DNA from: Haliclystus octoradiatus
Lineage: Eukaryota > Cnidaria > Staurozoa > Stauromedusae > Haliclystidae
NCBI GenBank assembly: GCA_916610825.1
Contig: OU744451.1
Coordinates: forward strand, 1,860,001-1,924,000
Direction of reading: 5' to 3'
Length of the DNA: 64,000 bases
The notes below the pieces were generated by a model. The model was not told the DNA's origin. It did no database searches and worked only from the letters and a program-made list of their open reading frames with translations. A program made the translations under genes and the position numbers. Below are positions 1-11,894 of the stretch, one piece after another. Position 1 is the stretch's first letter, and every line of letters starts with the position of its first letter.

Positions 1-97
1 TCCTTAAGGCTGAACGTTTGCTCAGACTCTGTTCAAGCCTCGATTTGATTGTGTTTATTTCCCACATCTCACTGGGCCTGGTGAAAGCTAGGCAAAC

Positions 98-190
98 TCT
101 GTCGGCCTGTGTGATTACGTCAGACCTTCAGCATAGGCCTAACAGGCTAACATAACTCATGGGAAAATAGTAGTCCCACTCAATCAAATA
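98..190 (+). repeat. Dispersed repeat fragment, second copy near 50.8 kb
   Basis: The stretch around GTGTGATTACGTCAGACC, continuing to a polymorphic CCAATCAAAT-like end, recurs at 50775-50865 with scattered differences. No protein frame. It marks one of several anonymous dispersed families of the window. Confidence 0.5.
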
Positions 191-589
191 AGTAAATGAG
201 GTTTATAGGCGCTAACTTCCCTGACCAGGGGGCTATTTATAGCAAATATTGGCATCAAAAATTTCCCTGACAATCAAAATTTTCTTCCCAGCATGGATGC
301 TAGGTGTCCCTAACAGGGGGTGCAATCCCCTTTTCCCTCTTGTATTACCTTCCCAGTCATACTATGCCCATTGTTGAAACTAAACTAATTGAATTATGTA
401 TAGCCTACAGTAATTTGTTTGTACCTGATTATTAAATCATAAATGATCAAATGTTTCTTTGCTTTTCAAACTCGATTTGTAATTGGATTATTTGACTATT
501 CAATCTCTTGTTACTGGCGTGAATTAAGTGTTCTCATTCGCTATTATTCCGTTTTATCTTTCTATCGGCCGATTATAATTGCCCCTCGA

Positions 590-755
590 CAGGGTCCGAC
601 AAAAGGTGCAGCCTTCTGGAATTCTAGTGGTATTTCAACATTTTTTCAGATTTTTGCTTTTTTGTTGATGTTTGACCAAAAAATCATAAAAAATATCAAT
701 TTTTCTTCTGAATTTGCTCCAACCCTCCAGAGTCTAGGATATCAAGATTCCTACT
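590..755 (+). mobile_element. hAT-type MITE copy, 3' end eroded
   Basis: It starts with CAGGGTCCGACAAA, the terminal repeat of the complete copy at 36569-36743, and follows that copy (GCCTTCTGGAAT, then a GATTCCTA-like end). The open frame through it is accidental. Confidence 0.55.
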
Positions 756-849
756 CCTCAATTAGCTGTTTGCATGGAATTAACAAACAACCTGGTCTTA
801 GCCAATAAAAATTGAGTAATTTGAATCATGTGTATTATTATGATTTCAG

Positions 850-3800
850 AAAGAAAATGCGTTCCCAGATGAAACAACAAAAGGCAAAGAAACCAATGGC
901 ACGAACGGAACAAAATCATCTACAGGGCAAGTTACTGATTTCAAAGAAAAATTAACAACTCTTATCAAGAAATTAGTCGAATATGTTGACCCTCACGCAT
1001 GTGCCGATGCTTTTCTTGGAGATTTTGTTGCGTCACGTCTTCCACCAACTAGCAATAATGATTTGGAAGGTATGTTATCAATCGTTCGATTTAACTAGGA
1101 TGAAAACCGAGAAATATGTTTTGAAAATTAGGGGATTTAACTACAAAAATCTTCCAAAGGGGTACCCCACTTGTAAAGGGGGTCTTGGGCATGTTTCAAA
1201 ATGATAGGAAAGGACGATTTTCACCAACATTTTTGATAATATTGACACTCATTTAAAAACTTGAAAGTAGTCTCTAGACTAACATACACAGAAAATAAGG
1301 ACATTTATTCAAACTGGATTTTGCCGTGAGAAAGTTAGAGAAAATTTGAGACTGTGAAATTCTGTGCAAAATCGTGAGGCTTGGAATGCCTAGGATAATT
1401 ATTACATTGTTGTTCAAGGTGATGTGATAATATTATTTCGTAAATATTTTCATTTAGATTCTGATGATGCACCAGGCCCTGATAGTCTTATCCAGTTACG
1501 TCATCCTGATCATGTCCGTATTGTAATCTACGAAGATGACGACGAAGAGACAGATGAAGATGAATCAGACGAAGAAAGCGAAGAAATGGACGACGAGGAT
1601 ATGGCGGGTGAAGACGATGAGAAAACTGAAAACTCAAAGGAAATGAAGGTACAAAATAATTAGTTTTGAATGCCATCCTAATCCAATGTTAGGATTGTTT
1701 AACCTTCCACAAACTTCAACTTTTCAGATCAATATTTGAATCATTGGAATGACATTTGAGTTAAAAAATTTATTTGTCATATTTTTCTGATGATTTTTGC
1801 TTGATATTCAGTATTTTGCCTTTTCCTTCTGAATCTTCATAGCTTTGCAGATTTTCAGACTTTGTTGTGCCCTGGTTAGGAGTCAAATAAGGCCAAGAGC
1901 ATATTAAAATTTATCAAATGGTTTGTGGTTCAGATAGCAAGGAGACCCTATGGAGCACAGCACCTCTGAACTCAGCAGATGATGACGATTATGACGAAGG
2001 CATATTACTTTGCAATAACCTAAAAACAAAGGGTATACAGTACAAACTGTCTATAACTGCACCACTAGGGAATTTCGATAAAGTATGTGTAAGACAATTA
2101 AGGATCCATGTGAGGGAGACAGAAAAGACACACTTTTTCTTGCTTAACTTTTATTGGCTGTACTCAACGAGTGACTTCTTGAGACTCCCTTTTTTACATT
2201 TTCAAAACTCTGTTTTTCATTCACATAAACTATCCTTACAATATTACTACTGTATTACAATGCACAAACAATAGGTAATACCTTACTATCACAATATCAC
2301 ATCCTTTAGCTACACAAACAACAGTAGACAAACAATACAATAATAAATACATCAGGAAGCCAACAGTGACTGGCACATATACAGTGAAACCTGTATATAA
2401 CAGCCAGCTACGAGGGGTAGATAATTTGACCACTATAGACAGGTGGCCTTTACATACAGGTTTGATTCAATAGAAAATACTATTTTAGACATTACAAGAG
2501 TGACCACTATAGACAGGTGGCCGCTGTATAGAGGTGACCGTTATAACATGTTTGACTGTAACCATAATTACAATACCATTCCCATTTGTCCACATAATAA
2601 TATCCACATACATTATATAAAACTATTAAATAATACACATGAACTATCTATCCCATATACGCATTTATTATCTATACATTAAACCACATTACTACAGTAT
2701 GTTATAGGCGATGTGCCGTTACAGCCAATTACTCATACACAAAAATATAAAAATATCCTAGTATTGTAAACGAAAAAATATCCTAAATTTCACCAGGAAC
2801 ATCAGGTGTAAATTCAGTTTGTTATAAACAGTAATCTGTTATGACAGGTGACGTTATAAACTGTTGTAGTTAACTTAATAACGCAATAAACAGCAACACA
2901 ATTCTACAAACAGCGCAAGTTGAAGAATGGTCATTCTTTACCTCAATTTATTTCTATATATTTGCCTGTAAACGTTGCATATTAAAATGTCATTTAATAA
3001 ACATTAATAAGTATAGCTGACCAATCATAGAGCAAATACAATATTAACTATCCTTATATAGTAATTTAACAAACATTAATCTTTATGCTATAATATCAAA
3101 ACTAATTACCAGAAAACAAATCTATAATTATTACTAAACTAATTAATTAATACTGTAAGACTACGGTCGATGTGAGGGAGACATAAACGACACAGTAAAA
3201 GTTTCAAGTAATTATCTTTTCACTGGTCTCTCGACGAACTCTAAACGCGAGTCTGTTAACACGACTTCAAACTCTGTTTTTATATACAAACACCGCTGAC
3301 CTGCCATACCGCAGTCAGCTGGAAGACTTTACAAGTTTATATTACATCACGGCTATCACGATCACAGGAAGGGACAACAAATACTAAATGTATATTTTAT
3401 CGTAAGACTGCATTTATAGATTATGGGCATGAAGGCTATTAAAAAATTTTGTGGTTTATTGGTTGATCTGTTAGATAAATTTATATTTGGTTTTGTAAAA
3501 GATATTGTTGTAGCTGTTTGAGCAAACGATCCCCTTGCTAACGAGGGATTGGCTATTGTTTTTTATTAATGCTAAATTTATAATTTATATCAGGCTACAT
3601 AGGCCTACACTAATTAGACAATTTGCCCCTCTTTTTCAAGTAGATTAAATATTAAAATTACTTCACCGACATTGTTGCACTTAATAAAAGACGTTTTTAA
3701 TGTTTTATATACGCAAAATAAGACAGTTTAGTGATTTATCATATAATTTGTAATTAAAGATTTTCTAATTTTCATCATCAGGATCAGATTCCTTCAGACG

Positions 3801-6251
3801 AGAAGCCATCAAAAGGAATGAAAACTAGACGAAAGACAAGATCTAAATCAAGTTCAAAATCACCTGCAAAATCACCCAAGATTCAAAAACAGAAATCAGA
3901 AAATGACGAGGATATGAATGCTGACGACGACGATGATGATGATGACGAAGAATTTTGTATTGAAGAAGGACCTTATGTCAAACTTATCCATTCGATTAAT
4001 AACGAACAGAATGAGCATATGGTTGGCGGCGGAGAAAAGGAGGTTGGTAATAATCTTATACATCATCATCATCATCATCATCATTTATTGAGTTACCTAT
4101 TAAGCCACTACCTTGATGATGGCTTTCTACATTCAACTACTGGTCTTATTGTGTTGGTTATGGGCTTGGGCGTATACTGCAGAGTTTGCATAGTAATATT
4201 CTCATCATCTCTATTTCACTGTTATGTTGAGCTTCGAGTCTCAATCCAAATGCTGTGTATCATAGATCATAGATAAAGACACAGATAATACAAATGTTTC
4301 ATAATAACTTTAAGATGTATATTCATATATAATCGCGTGTTCTTCGCACCGCATACTCAACATTCTAATTCTAGAATCAATGTCCTACGTATTTAATTAA
4401 GAGGCTGAGAATAGAATGAGGCACAACAGTTAGACACAATTGATGTGAGTTGATTGACTCTTTATTATCATATCGATCGATACGCTGTGTGTCTGCTGAT
4501 CAGTTACAAGGAGAGATGCTAAGGGCTAATATGGCATTTAGTCAGAGCTCTTTGATATAGTAGACACAACCAAAAAGCAGTGGCAACGGAGCCATAGAGG
4601 AAAGAGGAGGAAAGCTGACGCCCATCAGAGTGCGGCGCTAGCAAGTGTCTTTTTTTTTAGATGATGTAAAGCTTTCATTCAACCCTGATGATATGTACGC
4701 TAATTGCTCTGGGTGTTGTTAGTAAAAATTTGAATTTTCACTTGCTTTGCGTCCTAAAACGAATAATTATGGGCCAATATTTGCCAAAATATGTGTTGCA
4801 AGAGTCATGTTGGGATAAGCATGGCTATCCTCGGTGTATCTTGCGCTTTAAATCTTTACTCACAAGGTATTGGGTCCATCCTTTAGCAAGAGCATCATTG
4901 ATTGGCTCCATAAATAGCACGCTGTACGCTTCAAATAATTACCAATTAACCAATTGCCCTGGCAAAAAACTACTATCTATACCCAGTTTGCAGTAAAATA
5001 ATGAATAAATTGCGACAAATGCTTTGACAAATAGGTCCCAGTGAGTTTATTACAGTCAAACCTGTTTTTCTTTTCTATTGAATCAACCCTGTATATAAAG
5101 ACCATCTGCCTAGCTATAATGGTCACTCTAGCAATGTCTAAAATAGTATTTTCCATTGTATCAACCCTGTATATAAAGGTCATCTGCCTATAGTGGTCCA
5201 TTCAGCAATGTCTAAAATAATAGTTTCTATTGAATCAACCCTGTATATAAAGACCATCTGTTTATAGTGGTCACTCTAGCAATGTCTAAAATAGTATTTT
5301 CCATTGTATCAACCCTGTATATAAAGGTCATCTGCCTATAGTGGTCCATTCAGCAATGTCTAAAATAGTATTTTCTATCGAATCAACCCTGTATATAAAG
5401 GTCACCTGCATACAGTGGTCACTCTTGGTATGTCTAAAATGGTATTTTCCATTGTATCAACCCTGTATATAAAAGTCATCTGCCTATAGTGGTCCCTCCA
5501 GCAATGTCTAAAATAATAGTTTCTTTTAAATCAACCCTGTATACAAAGGCCATCTGTTTATAGTGATCACTCTAGCAATGTCTAAAATAGTATTTTCCAT
5601 TGTATCAACCCTGTATATAAAGGTCATCTGCCTATAGTAGTCCCTTCAGCAATGTCTAAAATAATAGTTTCTATTGAATCAACCCTGTATATAAAGACCA
5701 TCTGTTTATAGTGGTCACTCTAGCAATGTCTAAAATAGTATTTTCCATTGTATCAACCCTGTATATAAAGGTCATCTGCCTATAGTAGTCCCTTCAGCAA
5801 TGTCTAAAATAATAGTTTCTATTGAATCAACCCTGTATATAAAGACCATCTGTTTATAGTGGTCACTCTTGCAATGTCTAAAATAGTATTTTCAATTGAA
5901 TCAACCCTGTATATAAAGGTCATCTGCCTCGGGTCAATTTTCAAAATATCCAATCCTGACCTCTATTATATTCAATTTCAAGCTATTTTCAAGATGGCAA
6001 GAAAACTTAATATATTCGTAGTGCAGGAAACCCTTCCGAAACAGGTTTAACAGGATATATCTTGTTTTCATTTGTAGCCTGCTGGTATCAAGTTCCCATT
6101 ACGCTTCGGCAAGGCATTACTTCATCTTTACGAATCATCAGATAAATTTATAACCGTTAAAGATTTACCTTTAAATGAAGAAGATCAAGTATATTTAGTA
6201 ACAAATTTATGGTCAGAAAGTTTGATAAACATGAAAGAAAATGATAAATAA
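850..6251 (+). CDS. Unrecognised acidic, possibly nuclear protein; 3' part of a multi-exon gene
   Basis: I do not recognise this protein. Four exons join in phase: 850-1069, 1458-1648, 3782-4042 and 6078-6251, each with AG before and GT after, ending at TAA 6249-6251. A possible in-frame exon at 1942-2082 is listed separately. The first exon starts with a polypyrimidine acceptor, so the gene begins upstream, outside the window or unseen. Its protein has a helical stretch (FKEKLTTLIKKLVEYVDP). The second exon runs from a hydrophobic strand (VRIVIYEDDDEE) into a long Asp/Glu tract. The third starts with a Lys/Arg/Ser-rich tract (TRSKSSSKSPAKSP) and then a run of eight Asp. The last exon gives a mixed-charge C-terminus (FPLRFGKALLHLYES) without low complexity. 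Alternating acidic and basic tracts suggest a nuclear, chromatin or RNA-associated protein; that is inference. AATAAA hexamers follow near 6360 and 6428. Confidence 0.6.
1942..2082 (+). CDS. Possible extra exon of the unrecognised + strand gene
   Basis: The frame here is open and reads like coding sequence (LWSTAPLNSADDDDYDEG, then LSITAPLGNFDK), with the same acidic bias as the neighbouring exons. It ends at a good donor (AAA|GTATGT) in phase 0, which fits the exon at 3782. The acceptor is weaker: AAG|GAG at 1941/1942 keeps phase 0, whereas the better-looking CAG at 1933 would put it out of phase. It may be alternative or a retained open frame. Confidence 0.4.
2390..2570 (+). mobile_element. 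Tigger/pogo-like MITE, full 181-bp copy
   Basis: Starts TACAGTGAAACCTGTATATA and ends with the near inverted repeat TTATAACATGTTTGACTGTA. TA at both outer ends fits the TA target of the Tc1/mariner/pogo group. The interior holds two related halves, each containing GACCACTATAGACAGGTGGC. No transposase; non-autonomous. Confidence 0.75.
2571..3781. other. Intron sequence without a recognised feature
   Basis: AT-rich intron. A short stretch GTGAGGGAGACA recurs at about 2110 and 3171, hinting at another diverged repeat pair. I see no open frame or RNA gene. Confidence 0.5.
4043..5050. other. 5' part of the last intron
   Basis: Starts at the GT donor after 4042. Contains a short CAT microsatellite at 4060-4085. 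An open frame at 4688-4996 lacks any recognisable protein and I treat it as chance. Confidence 0.5.
5051..5935 (-). repeat. Tandem array of a 74-bp unit derived from the Tigger-like MITE
   Basis: The landmark TCAACCCTGTATA recurs at 5083, 5161, 5235, 5309, 5383, 5457, 5531, 5605, 5679, 5753, 5827 and 5901, i.e. a 74-bp period after the first step of 78. Units alternate between an 'AGACCATCTGTTTATAGTGG' type and an 'AGGTCATCTGCCTATAGTGG' type over much of the array, giving a 148-bp higher-order period. The unit is the reverse complement of one half of the MITE seen at 2390 and 53057, and the left edge at 5051 still carries its terminal TACAGTCAAACCTG. The array lies in the last intron of the + strand gene. 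Confidence 0.85.
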
Positions 6252-6287
6252 ATATATAACATATATTTTTGTAATGCTTTAAATTTT

Positions 6288-6288
<1 letters not shown>

Positions 6289-6321
<33 letters not shown>
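6289..6321. repeat. (TA)n microsatellite
   Basis: Run of TA repeats about 40 bp downstream of the stop codon at 6251, probably in the 3' UTR. Confidence 0.85.
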
Positions 6322-7429
6322 ATATCGTTGTGTTGTATTATTTATAATATATTTCATTGAATAAATAGTTTGGGTTTGTCAGAATAATATACATTTAGAT
6401 CTTCAAAGTAAAACATATGCATTTATAATAAAGATATTTAAAAATTCATATTTATTTATTGATTTTTGTGGCATTAACATTTATATATTCAAGAAGATAT
6501 TCAGATTATACCTACGGCAGAGCCAGATCCAGCTGAAAATTTGAGGGATGCAAGAATCCTGGGTAGAAGGACGAAGCCCGCCTATCTAGGTTGTCAGGGA
6601 TTATTTTTCAAATTTAAAATCTCATAGAGGGTGTTTGTAGTATCATTCTTGCATATCCAAATCGGACTTTTAAATTTAGCTACAAAAGTATGGTCTATCT
6701 CCTTCTCCTAGTTATTCCAAATTTACCGCAATAAAAAATGCTGTAACCAAGAAAAACAGAAGTGTCTTACATGAAATGGTTCTGATCTGAACAATTGCAA
6801 TATCCAATGAATTAAATACTATGAAGTAAGTGTTGTGAATTGGAAGTGCGACAATTTGAATACGGAAAACACAGTCGGAATCGACTGGATTACTTTATTA
6901 CGAATACTAATTAATTCACTAAATTAAGAAGATATAAAGATACAAACAATTTAATAATGCGTACAAATGTCACCAAGCTATTACAATTTAAATGTAGTTA
7001 GTTAATATGCTTACAATTGTTGAAATGTTCTTCTTGAACTACATTTACAACGGCATCGTATAACTATAACTTGATTTACTAAATATGTTGACGATATTTA
7101 TACTATTTTATTTGCAAGGAATTACATCACTCTCAAATCACAAGACCTTAATTGGTAATAAGGTAGTCTAAATAGTGTAAATACTTCCCATCATGAAAAT
7201 CATGAGATTTAATGTAACCTAAAAATAGAATAACTTCTTCCCATCATAACTAAAAGGCTTGTAAATTAAGTTCTATGCTATATTTATCCATTAAAACAGA
7301 CTTCTATTAATAATTCTATGATATATGTATAAGACATCACGTATTTATATTGTCAACAACAACATTTGATTAATTAACAAATTAAAATACAGAAATATTA
7401 TTTGAATACTTCATATATGTCTCATTGCT
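6322..7429. other. Intergenic, no recognised feature
   Basis: Low-GC sequence with possible polyadenylation hexamers near 6360 and 6428. I see no coding frame, RNA gene or clear terminal repeats. Confidence 0.5.
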
Positions 7430-7439
7430 TCTGTTGGAT

Positions 7440-7765
7440 ATTTTTGGACTTATTTAGAAGAAGTAACGGGAAAAGTAACTGTAACTAGTTACTTTCGAAT
7501 TAAAAGTAACTTGTAAATTGCAATCGTTACTTTTTCTGAAAAGTAACGTCTGATAGTAACTAGTTACTTTCTCGCCCAAGTAACGGTAACTGTAACTAGA
7601 TACTTTTAAAAAATAACTTTAACATCCCTGAAGACATGTAATCTGCTAAATAACTGTTCAAAACTATGATCTACATTCAGAACAGTAACTTTTGTCTGAA
7701 AGTTATAGTTACAATGTTAAATATGCTATAAGTTATCGTTACAAGTTACTCAAAAGTAACTTTCG
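7440..7765. repeat. AGTAACTAGTTACTTT-rich inverted repeat region
   Basis: Multiple copies of GTAACTAGTTACTTT and its complement in both orientations (for example 7485, 7555, 7590, 7735) form a self-complementary block typical of a decayed short DNA transposon. Class not assigned. Confidence 0.5.
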
Positions 7766-8009
7766 GTTCGGATCATTGTAGTACACGTACAGCGCAATAA
7801 CCTCTCATCTGATCAAATCTCTGTATGTTATGCATGATCTCAGTGATGAATATTTGGATAGACAAGTGTCTTCTTTGTCCGCATTTATTCGTTTATAGAT
7901 CTTTTGTTTGCTCAATACATTTGGTTAGTAGCAGATGTTTGATTACATGATGCATGTGTAGATGTATACATATTACCGGTATACATATCATTATAAAGAG
8001 ATACCTTCA

Positions 8010-8545
8010 TGAACTGTGCATGAATGTGAAATTGCCAAAATGTTCATGAACCAGTGAACGGTTTATGAAACCCCTTCAGGAAAAGTTCATGAACCCCCTG
8101 CAAAAAACAGTTCATGAAAATTTGGGGCCATTCAACGCTTATGAACTGTTCATGAAATCCTGTACTAATCTTTACAGGGATCAATTTGGAATAAGTTTAT
8201 GAATTAGTTCATGAACAGTTCATGAACATTAAATGGGCCCAGTTTTCATGAACCTTCACAAACAATTCATGAACTGTTCATGAAAATTTGGGGCCAGTTA
8301 ATGTTCATGAACTCCTGTACTATTTTCTGCTAAGGCCAGTTTGGAATGAGTTCATGAATTAGTTCATGAACAGTTCATGAACGTTAAATTGGCCCAGTTT
8401 TCATGAACCTTCAGAAACAATTCATGAACTGTTCATGAAAATTTGGGGCCATTTAATGTTCATGAACTCCTGTACTATTTTCTGCTAGGGCCAGTTTGGA
8501 ATGAGTTCATGAATTAGTTCATGAAAAGTTCATGAATCAGTTCAA
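8010..8545. repeat. TTCATGAA palindrome-rich repeat
   Basis: Dozens of TTCATGAA(C) units, grouped into longer repeats: the block containing ATTTGGGGCCA and TTCATGAACTCCTGTAC occurs at about 8113, 8285 and 8440. The same vocabulary forms a complete foldback element at 57515-57743 and blocks at 51785-52080 and 54565-54790. Confidence 0.75.
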
Positions 8546-9269
8546 GAGTCAGCCCGAAAAATGTCCAGCGATAACATAGAAACATGCAAACATGAGAACA
8601 ACATGTTGGACAACAGAGCAAACATGCAATAATGATAGAGGATCAAATTTAAATTTCAAATTTCATTATTATAAAAAAGATCAAAAACAGAAATGGTTTT
8701 ACAAGAAAGGTGAAATGTTGTCATAAAAAGTAAGTAAAAAAAGTTTAAAAAGTTCCATAATGACACATTATACAAAGTTAAAATCAAGTTTATTGTATTT
8801 TATTCGCTTTCTTTTTTATTGTATTTTATTCGCAAAATTGTTTTTCCCTAGGCTTCTCCTCGAACTTCTTCTGGGACGTTTAATTGTCTGAACATTTCTT
8901 TTTGAGTGTGTTTTCTTTGGTGTTTAAATGTTGGCGTTTATAGTACCGGTATAAGTCTCTTTTTCATTTGTTTAGTTCCATTGCCTGTTAAAAATAATGA
9001 TTCAACATTAGCTCACATATTATTCAGACACAGGAAATCAAATTTCAAAATCCAAGGTAATAAATAAAGTTTCCCAAGAGTAAAAAGGTCTGCAATCGAC
9101 TTCTATAAGTCTGACAATTCTCCTGTCTGCATATTACAATTTTAAAAGCTACTTTCAATTGGATAAAAAGTATAAAACTGTGATTCTGATGGGTGACGTA
9201 TATGGCACATTGCAGAATACGAGAAACTGGATTATTATTATTTTTTAATTTATCATTTATCCACAAACC

Positions 9270-9450
9270 GGGTAAGCTTGCAGCTTTTTTTCACTGGGGT
9301 GGTTGGTTAATTTGTTAGTATTTTGAAGCTTGTGTGCGTTTAATAGCCGGATGCCCTTCCTGACGCCAACCTATAATGCTCTGGACAGGGATTGAATCCG
9401 AGACCGTGTGGGCCGTGGTTCAATGCCCTAGCCATTACACTAAGGCCATA
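9270..9450 (-). repeat. tRNA-derived SINE fragment, second family
   Basis: Read on the - strand, it has a tRNA-like A box (TTAGTGTAATGGCTAGG) and B box (GGATTCAATCCC) at promoter-like spacing, followed by GGAAGGGCATCCGGC, a motif I recall from tRNA-derived SINEs of several animals. Different from the longer SINE at 10.5 kb. Confidence 0.55.
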
Positions 9451-9639
9451 CATATAGATTGGAAACAGCCATACTTATAGATTGAAATTACGAACTTAAA
9501 ATTAACTTCCTACTAAACATACACAGCAGCACTAAGAAATACAAAGATCAACAATCTTAAACAATGATTATGAAATTGCTATTCAAACATCCTACTTAAA
9601 AATTCCAAATACTAGCTTGTCTCGAAATGTAAATGTAAC

Positions 9640-9828
9640 TACAATGTAACCCGCTTATGTGCAATTCAGATAAGTGAAACTCCCGCTTATCTGCAACTTG
9701 GCTTTGAAGCCTCTTAAAAAATTTTCTGGTCAAGTCCTTGGTAAACAATTTCGGATAACTGCAAATTCGGATAAATGCAATGAAAACTGTTGACAATTTT
9801 GACTTGCACTTAAGCGGGTTACACTGTA
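9640..9828. mobile_element. Second Tigger/pogo-like MITE family
   Basis: Terminal repeats TACAATGTAACCCGCTTA and, inverted at the right end, TACAGTGTAACCCGCTTA, with TA at both edges. About 190 bp and no protein; non-autonomous DNA transposon. Confidence 0.7.
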
Positions 9829-10089
9829 CTACATTTACATATTGAGATAGATTACTTACCAGACTTTTAAATTGTCAAAATTTTCTTTCTTCATGAAAAT
9901 TCGTCAGAAAAGTCTTCTACGATTGCAAGGAAACATTGATTATTACACGATGTTAGGCTGTCACTGTAACTGTGAACTAATTATATAAAGGTGAATCACC
10001 AGAATGTCATAAGGAACCAGGTAATGTAGTCAGTCCTTTGAAAAAGTGTATTAATCTGTTATCAGTTTATGCACACTTACCAGGTATTT

Positions 10090-10137
10090 CTGAATAAATG
10101 ATGATGATGATGATGATAATGATGATGACGACGACAA
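10090..10137. repeat. (ATG)n microsatellite
   Basis: ATG/ATA/ACG triplet run. Similar ATG tails close the LINE fragment at 14.0 kb, so this may mark an eroded LINE end. Confidence 0.7.
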
Positions 10138-10528
10138 TCAGAATAATTGTTGCATTTAGTTTATAAAATGAAAAAAAGCATATTTCTCCTACAGGCATGG
10201 TGTGCTTTTAAGACTTCATATCTTAATATCTGATTTGATTCGTTGTTGAAATAGATTGCTTTTCGATCTTGTATTAGATCTATCTGTATGTCATGAAATC
10301 TTTTCAAAATTTTAATGACCAATCAAATAAACCATTTATACCATCATGCAGTGCAAATATTTAGCTGATGAAGAGTGCATAGGTCTATTTGGTATACTAT
10401 TGGCGGCAGTAGTTTGAATTACCTGGATTTTCATTATTAGAGAAATATTGTTCCGATCTCCTCATGCATTATCGTTGTGGATAGGAATAAACTGTGTAAT
10501 CATCGTGTGTACTGTGCTGTGTAATCAT

Positions 10529-10893
10529 GGGAGGATTAGCTCAGATGGCAGAGCAACCGAACTTCAGATCGGATCATTTCTGATCGACTGTGGTTCAAAT
10601 CCCCTTTGGTCATCTCAGCCTTGACTTTATCTGAAACAACAAACGAGTACCATCTGCGGATGGCGGATGGAATGGTCCAGAGGGAATTGCATTGTGAGTA
10701 GCTGCGGCGCATCGTTGAGCATTGACAATCAAGACCTATCAGCCATGAAATCTGTTGAAATTGATCTGCAGTGTCGCGGCTGAGATCAACAAAGAGCGTT
10801 TAAAATCATTGCTCTCAGCGAAAAAAGCCACTCATCTAGAAATAGAGGAGTGGTACGGGTGCCTTCGGTAGGGCGACACCGTCTACATTATTT
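10529..10893 (+). repeat. tRNA-derived SINE, about 365 bp
   Basis: The head carries an A box (TTAGCTCAGATGGCAGAGC) and a B box (GGTTCAAATCC). Between them lies an arm GATC...GATC in the place of a long variable arm, so the source looks like a class II tRNA (Leu, Ser or Sec type). A conserved body of about 270 bp follows, ending GGGCGACACCGTCTACATTA. Other copies: 51024-51391, 52093-52450 and, inverted, 43879-44253. Confidence 0.8.
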
Positions 10894-11749
10894 AACAATA
10901 GAACAAAAGATTTGGATTAATATTCCATTCGAATCGAATAGTTCTGTTTTGACTGTCGATTCGCATCCTTAAATATTTCCTGCTGATTTTTGTTTGCATT
11001 GACTTTTTCAAAAACGAATTCAAACTGCCGAAAAAATAGCATTTTATCAAATCCACCTCAAAGAATGGAATTGGAACTGCATTACAGATTCGAGAAGCTA
11101 TCCAATCCTTGTTGTTCAGAAACTTGCGATCATGAATAGAAAATAGAACAATATTAGGCCTACGAGAAATTAAAACCTTGTAATCTGAGTTCTTAATGTG
11201 TAGCTAAATGCAATACATGTTTGATGCGTCTCAATATTACGATGTGTTTGAAAGCCTTTTGGCAGGTGAATTCTACATTGTCTTTCCAAGAAAGTCGGAA
11301 AGAGTTTCATGGAAAATCACTCCCAGATATTTAGCGACAATTTCTCCCCATTGCTGATTATTTATACTTGAAATAAAAACACTATTCAAAATAAGTTGAG
11401 CATATTCAATCCTCCAAGGAGCACTAAATTTCGATTTTTTATACCAACTTGTGGTCTGCAAGCCATCTATATCATTCATTTACACACAGCTACAGCTAAG
11501 TCAGTTGTATGTGATTGGATGTGTTTCTGTCAAACTGATACTGTGTATAAAGATGACTTTAATATTTGAAGTCAGAATTGTACGGACAATGATAAAAAAC
11601 TGGCTAAGTAGAAATTATTGGAAAATATTGGCTACAGATTACATGTCTGTAATCTATTTGCACATCTCTTTTAGAATTAATTCCAAACAGAGGGTGGTTG
11701 AAAAAAGTGCCGCGTCTGTATGGGATGACGCTTTCCCATAATATATATA

Positions 11750-11890
11750 TCAACGCGCTGCGGCACTTATGATAGCATGTAAAACAATAACGCGCTGCAG
11801 CACTTATGATAGCATGTAACACAAAACGCACTGAGGCACTTATGATAGCATGTAAAACAATAACGCGCTGCGGCACTTATGATAGCATGC
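11750..11890. repeat. Tandem repeat, about 37-bp unit, four copies
   Basis: The unit contains GCGCTGCGGCACTTATGATA and GCATGTAAAACAATAAC. It lies just upstream of the decayed Penelope end. Confidence 0.8.
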
Positions 11891-11894
11891 AATA

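Noticed and set aside
443..808. 121-codon frame near the window start
   Set aside because: Runs through a hAT-type MITE copy and flanking AT-rich DNA; the same sequence recurs in introns with stops.
4060..4085. His-rich peptide in the frame after the exon ending 4042
   Set aside because: A CAT microsatellite just past a good splice donor; in-phase joining to 6078 is the better model.
5859..6050. Open frame across the end of the 74-bp array
   Set aside because: Starts in the array and has no likeness to a protein; the real exon begins at 6078.
10529..10620. A functional tRNA gene
   Set aside because: A and B boxes are present but there is no matching acceptor stem, and the sequence continues into a repeated SINE body in four places.
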